A stretch of DNA of 36,923 bases from Paulinella micropora (Eukaryota; Cercozoa; Imbricatea; Euglyphida), in the NCBI GenBank assembly GCA_009731375.1, contig BJOX01000223.1, positions 326,276 to 363,198 of the forward strand, in the 5' to 3' direction. The translations under genes were made by a program, and so were the position numbers. The notes beneath the pieces were generated by a model. The model saw only the letters and a list, made by a program, of their open reading frames with translations, had not been told where the DNA came from and did not search any database. Each line of letters starts with the position of its first letter. Positions within the stretch are counted from its first letter, which is position 1. This document shows, piece after piece, positions 18,605 to 36,923 of the stretch.

Positions 18605-18990
18605 ATAATATTGCAGGTTGTCCCGGTGCTGAGCAGCTGGATCAACTCCAGTCACTACAGCCAAGGAGTTGGTTCAAGTCGTTCCGGTCCTGGAAGCACA
18701 GGTTACTACTGCGCATTCAAGTGGGAAACTGCCCAACTTCGAACTCACCATTCTCCTTCAATGTTTGTGCTATGCAAACGCTGATACAATTATTTGAAAG
18801 CTCAGGACAAGAGCTTCAAGTTCCAACTATGTGCTCTGCATGTTATATCTAAATTATTTGTGTGAGATAAATAAGTTCAAAAGTGGGACTGTTGTGCCAC
18901 CTGAATGTGCTTAGTCATATATCTTCTGTCTGGTCCGACCTCCTGTTGCGAACATACACTGTCGAAGGGGCAGCCAGGGTCTGAATCGTC
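18605..18990 (-). pseudogene. Decayed copy of gene B terminal exon
   Basis: On the minus strand, 18905-18985 resembles the middle of exon 17 (VYVRN and SDQTEDI against IFVRN and DQTEDIA). The segment 18609-18668 resembles its 3' end (GATCCAG and CACCGGGACAACCTGC against GATCCAG and CACAGAGACAACTTGC). Frameshifts, stops and extra sequence break it. It lies downstream of the intact exon. Confidence 0.6.
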
Positions 18991-19164
18991 CAACTCTGAA
19001 TTCTTCTGAACTCATTTTGTTTCCCTCTACGTTTGAGCTACGAAAATGCAAAGCGCGTTATTCGAAAGCTCCTGTCCTGATCTTTCAAAGGATAGGTTTA
19101 CCATGGTGACATGAGTATGCTCGATGCGGAACGATTAGATATCAGCATTGTAATCATGTTTGCA

Positions 19165-35467
<16,303 letters not shown>

Positions 35468-36290
35468 CTGTGTGTGAGATGAGATTAGAGTAGATCAGCT
35501 TAGCGGTCAGAACAGAATAGGCTAGAGTAGAGTAGATTAGATTAGGTTCGATGTAATTCGGCTTCATTCGATTCGATTGGTTAGGCTAGATTAGGTGAGG
35601 TTAGGTGAGGTTAGGTTAGGGTCAGGTTAGGTATTAGGCATATTAGTGTAGGAGATCGGGTAGAAAGAGCGTGAAGGTTGTGGGTTTGAGCAAGACGTGC
35701 TGAGACAACCAGCCTCGCCGCCGCCTCTATGAGATGAGATTAGATTAGATGAGATGAGATTAGATCAGAGTAGACTAGACTACTTTTGATTTGATTCAAT
35801 GAGCTTGGTTTAGTTAGGTTAGCTAGGTTACTAGGCTAGGTTGGGTTTGGGGAGAAAGGGCGTGAAGGTGGTGGGTTTGCGTGCTGATACAGGTACAGGC
35901 TCGCCGTCGCATATACCATAACAAACCAGATTAGATATTAGATTAGATTATAGTAGAGTAGATTAGATGAGATTGGATTAGATCAGAGTAGAGTAGATTA
36001 GATTGGAGTAGATCACGTTCGATTCGATTCGATTAGGTTAGGTTAGGTTAGGTTAGGTGAGGTGAGGTGAGGTGAGGTTAGGTGAGGTGAGCGTGAAGGT
36101 CGTGGAGGCGTGCTGAGACAAGCATAGCCTCGCCGCCGCCGCCGCTTATGCCATAGCAGATTGGATTAGATTAGCTTAGATCACAACAGATTGGAATAGG
36201 TTGGAGAAGAGTAGATCAGGTTAGGTTCGATTTGATTGGACTTGATTCGATTGGATGGGTTAGGCTAGATTTAGGTGAGGTTAATGATAA
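35468..36290 (-). repeat. Four-unit degenerate tandem: decayed exon 1 copies and pentamer arrays
   Basis: Units at 35650-35732, 35846-35915 and 36084-36155 are damaged copies of exon 1. The first keeps QHVLLKPTTFTLFLPDLL after a 2-base deletion, and all three have lost the donor. Between them are AGATT and GGTTA/GGTGA pentamer arrays, including several TTAGG units near 36028-36060. Confidence 0.75.
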
Positions 36291-36325
36291 TAATGATAAT
36301 AATAATAATAATAATAATAATAATA

Positions 36326-36594
36326 GTGCTTCTCTGTCAATGGCTGATGCATTTCTGCACATGCGCCTCCATCGTCTCACCCGTGAGGGGAGTACGAAGA
36401 ATTGACGATAAGCTCTAATGACACCCCCGCAAGGGCAGTTCCAACACTTCCAGACGGGCCGGTATGTTCAATGAAAATACTGGTCCAGAAATAGACCGGT
36501 ATGTTCAATGAAAATACTGGTGGCACCGACGGGAATCGAACTGGCGACAGGGCCCAGATGGTAGAACTTGACCACTGGGCTATCACGGTGTCCA
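36326..36594 (-). mobile_element. tRNA-derived SINE, copy 3
   Basis: Minus-strand copy with the same A and B boxes, (AAT)n on its 3' side at 36290-36325 and a second (AAT)n-rich array on its 5' side. Confidence 0.85.
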
Positions 36595-36827
36595 TAATAA
36601 TGCTAATAATGCTGATAATAAAAATAATAAAAATAATAATATTAATATTATTAATAATAATAATATTAATATTATTAATAATAATAATAATAGTAATAGT
36701 AATAGTAATAGTAATAGTAATAGTAATAGTAACAGTAATAGTAATTATAGTAATAGTAATAGTAATAATAATAATAATGATGATGATGATGATGATAATC
36801 ATAATAATAATAATAATAATGATAATA
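36595..36827. repeat. (AAT)n/(AATAGT)n/(GAT)n array
   Basis: Trinucleotide and hexanucleotide units between SINE copies 3 and 4. Confidence 0.95.
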
Positions 36828-36923
36828 GTGCTTCTCTGTCAATGGCTGATGCATTTCTGCACATGCGCCTCCATCGTCTCACCCGTGAGGGGAGTACGAA
36901 GAATTGACGATAAGCTCTAATGA
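36828..36923 (-). mobile_element. SINE, copy 4 (runs off the window)
   Basis: Same 3' part as copy 3 from GTGCTTCTCTG to the window end. Confidence 0.85.

Noticed and set aside
36028-36060. TTAGG units as a telomere
   Set aside because: Only a few units within a variable AGATT/GGTGA pentamer region, internal to the sequence.

Overview
This is eukaryotic nuclear DNA. It has GT-AG introns, a Ty3/gypsy-type LTR retrotransposon, a tRNA-derived SINE, and very large amounts of tetranucleotide microsatellite, mostly (GATA)n/(TATC)n and (CATA)n/(TATG)n. The lineage cannot be fixed from the sequence. A protist or alga is my guess, from the many very short exons, the moderate GC and the DUF547-like protein. 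There are four N gaps: 17375-17384, 22314-22717, 26367-26904 and 31767-32423.

Layout. (1) Positions 1-4244 hold a plus-strand gene (gene A) with nine exons visible, about 487 codons, ending in two tandem copies of an unrecognised domain. Its start is left of the window. (2) Positions 4612-17638 hold one LTR retrotransposon: 238/234-bp LTRs, an AATT target-site duplication, a 3.2-kb noncoding leader, a gag-protease region in a single frame cut by three stops, and a long pol in the -1 frame. (3) Positions 19165-35467 hold a minus-strand gene (gene B) that is easy to miss. Seventeen short exons encode 452 codons and sit as islands of 38-281 bases in introns that are almost wholly microsatellite. 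Every neighbouring pair of exons has matching splice phase. It begins inside a DUF547-like domain (the 5' part lies beyond the window) and ends in a 93-codon terminal exon. (4) The gene B introns also carry copies of a repeat with a (TATC)n end, SINE copies with (AAT)n tails, and many broken copies of gene B's own exons.

Genes A and B are convergent, and the retrotransposon sits between their 3' ends. Before the insertion the two stop codons were only about 1.9 kb apart.

The most unusual feature is the gene B architecture. Real exons are embedded in simple-sequence introns and surrounded by half-exon copies. In direct orientation, copies upstream of an exon keep its acceptor side and copies downstream keep its donor side. 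The retrotransposon is also odd: stop codons lie at its gag/protease module boundaries (one followed by CAACCA), the protease triad reads DTM instead of DTG, and its leader carries a 16-base perfect palindrome repeated four times. Exon calls rest on reading splice sites and phase by eye. No transcript or database evidence was available.
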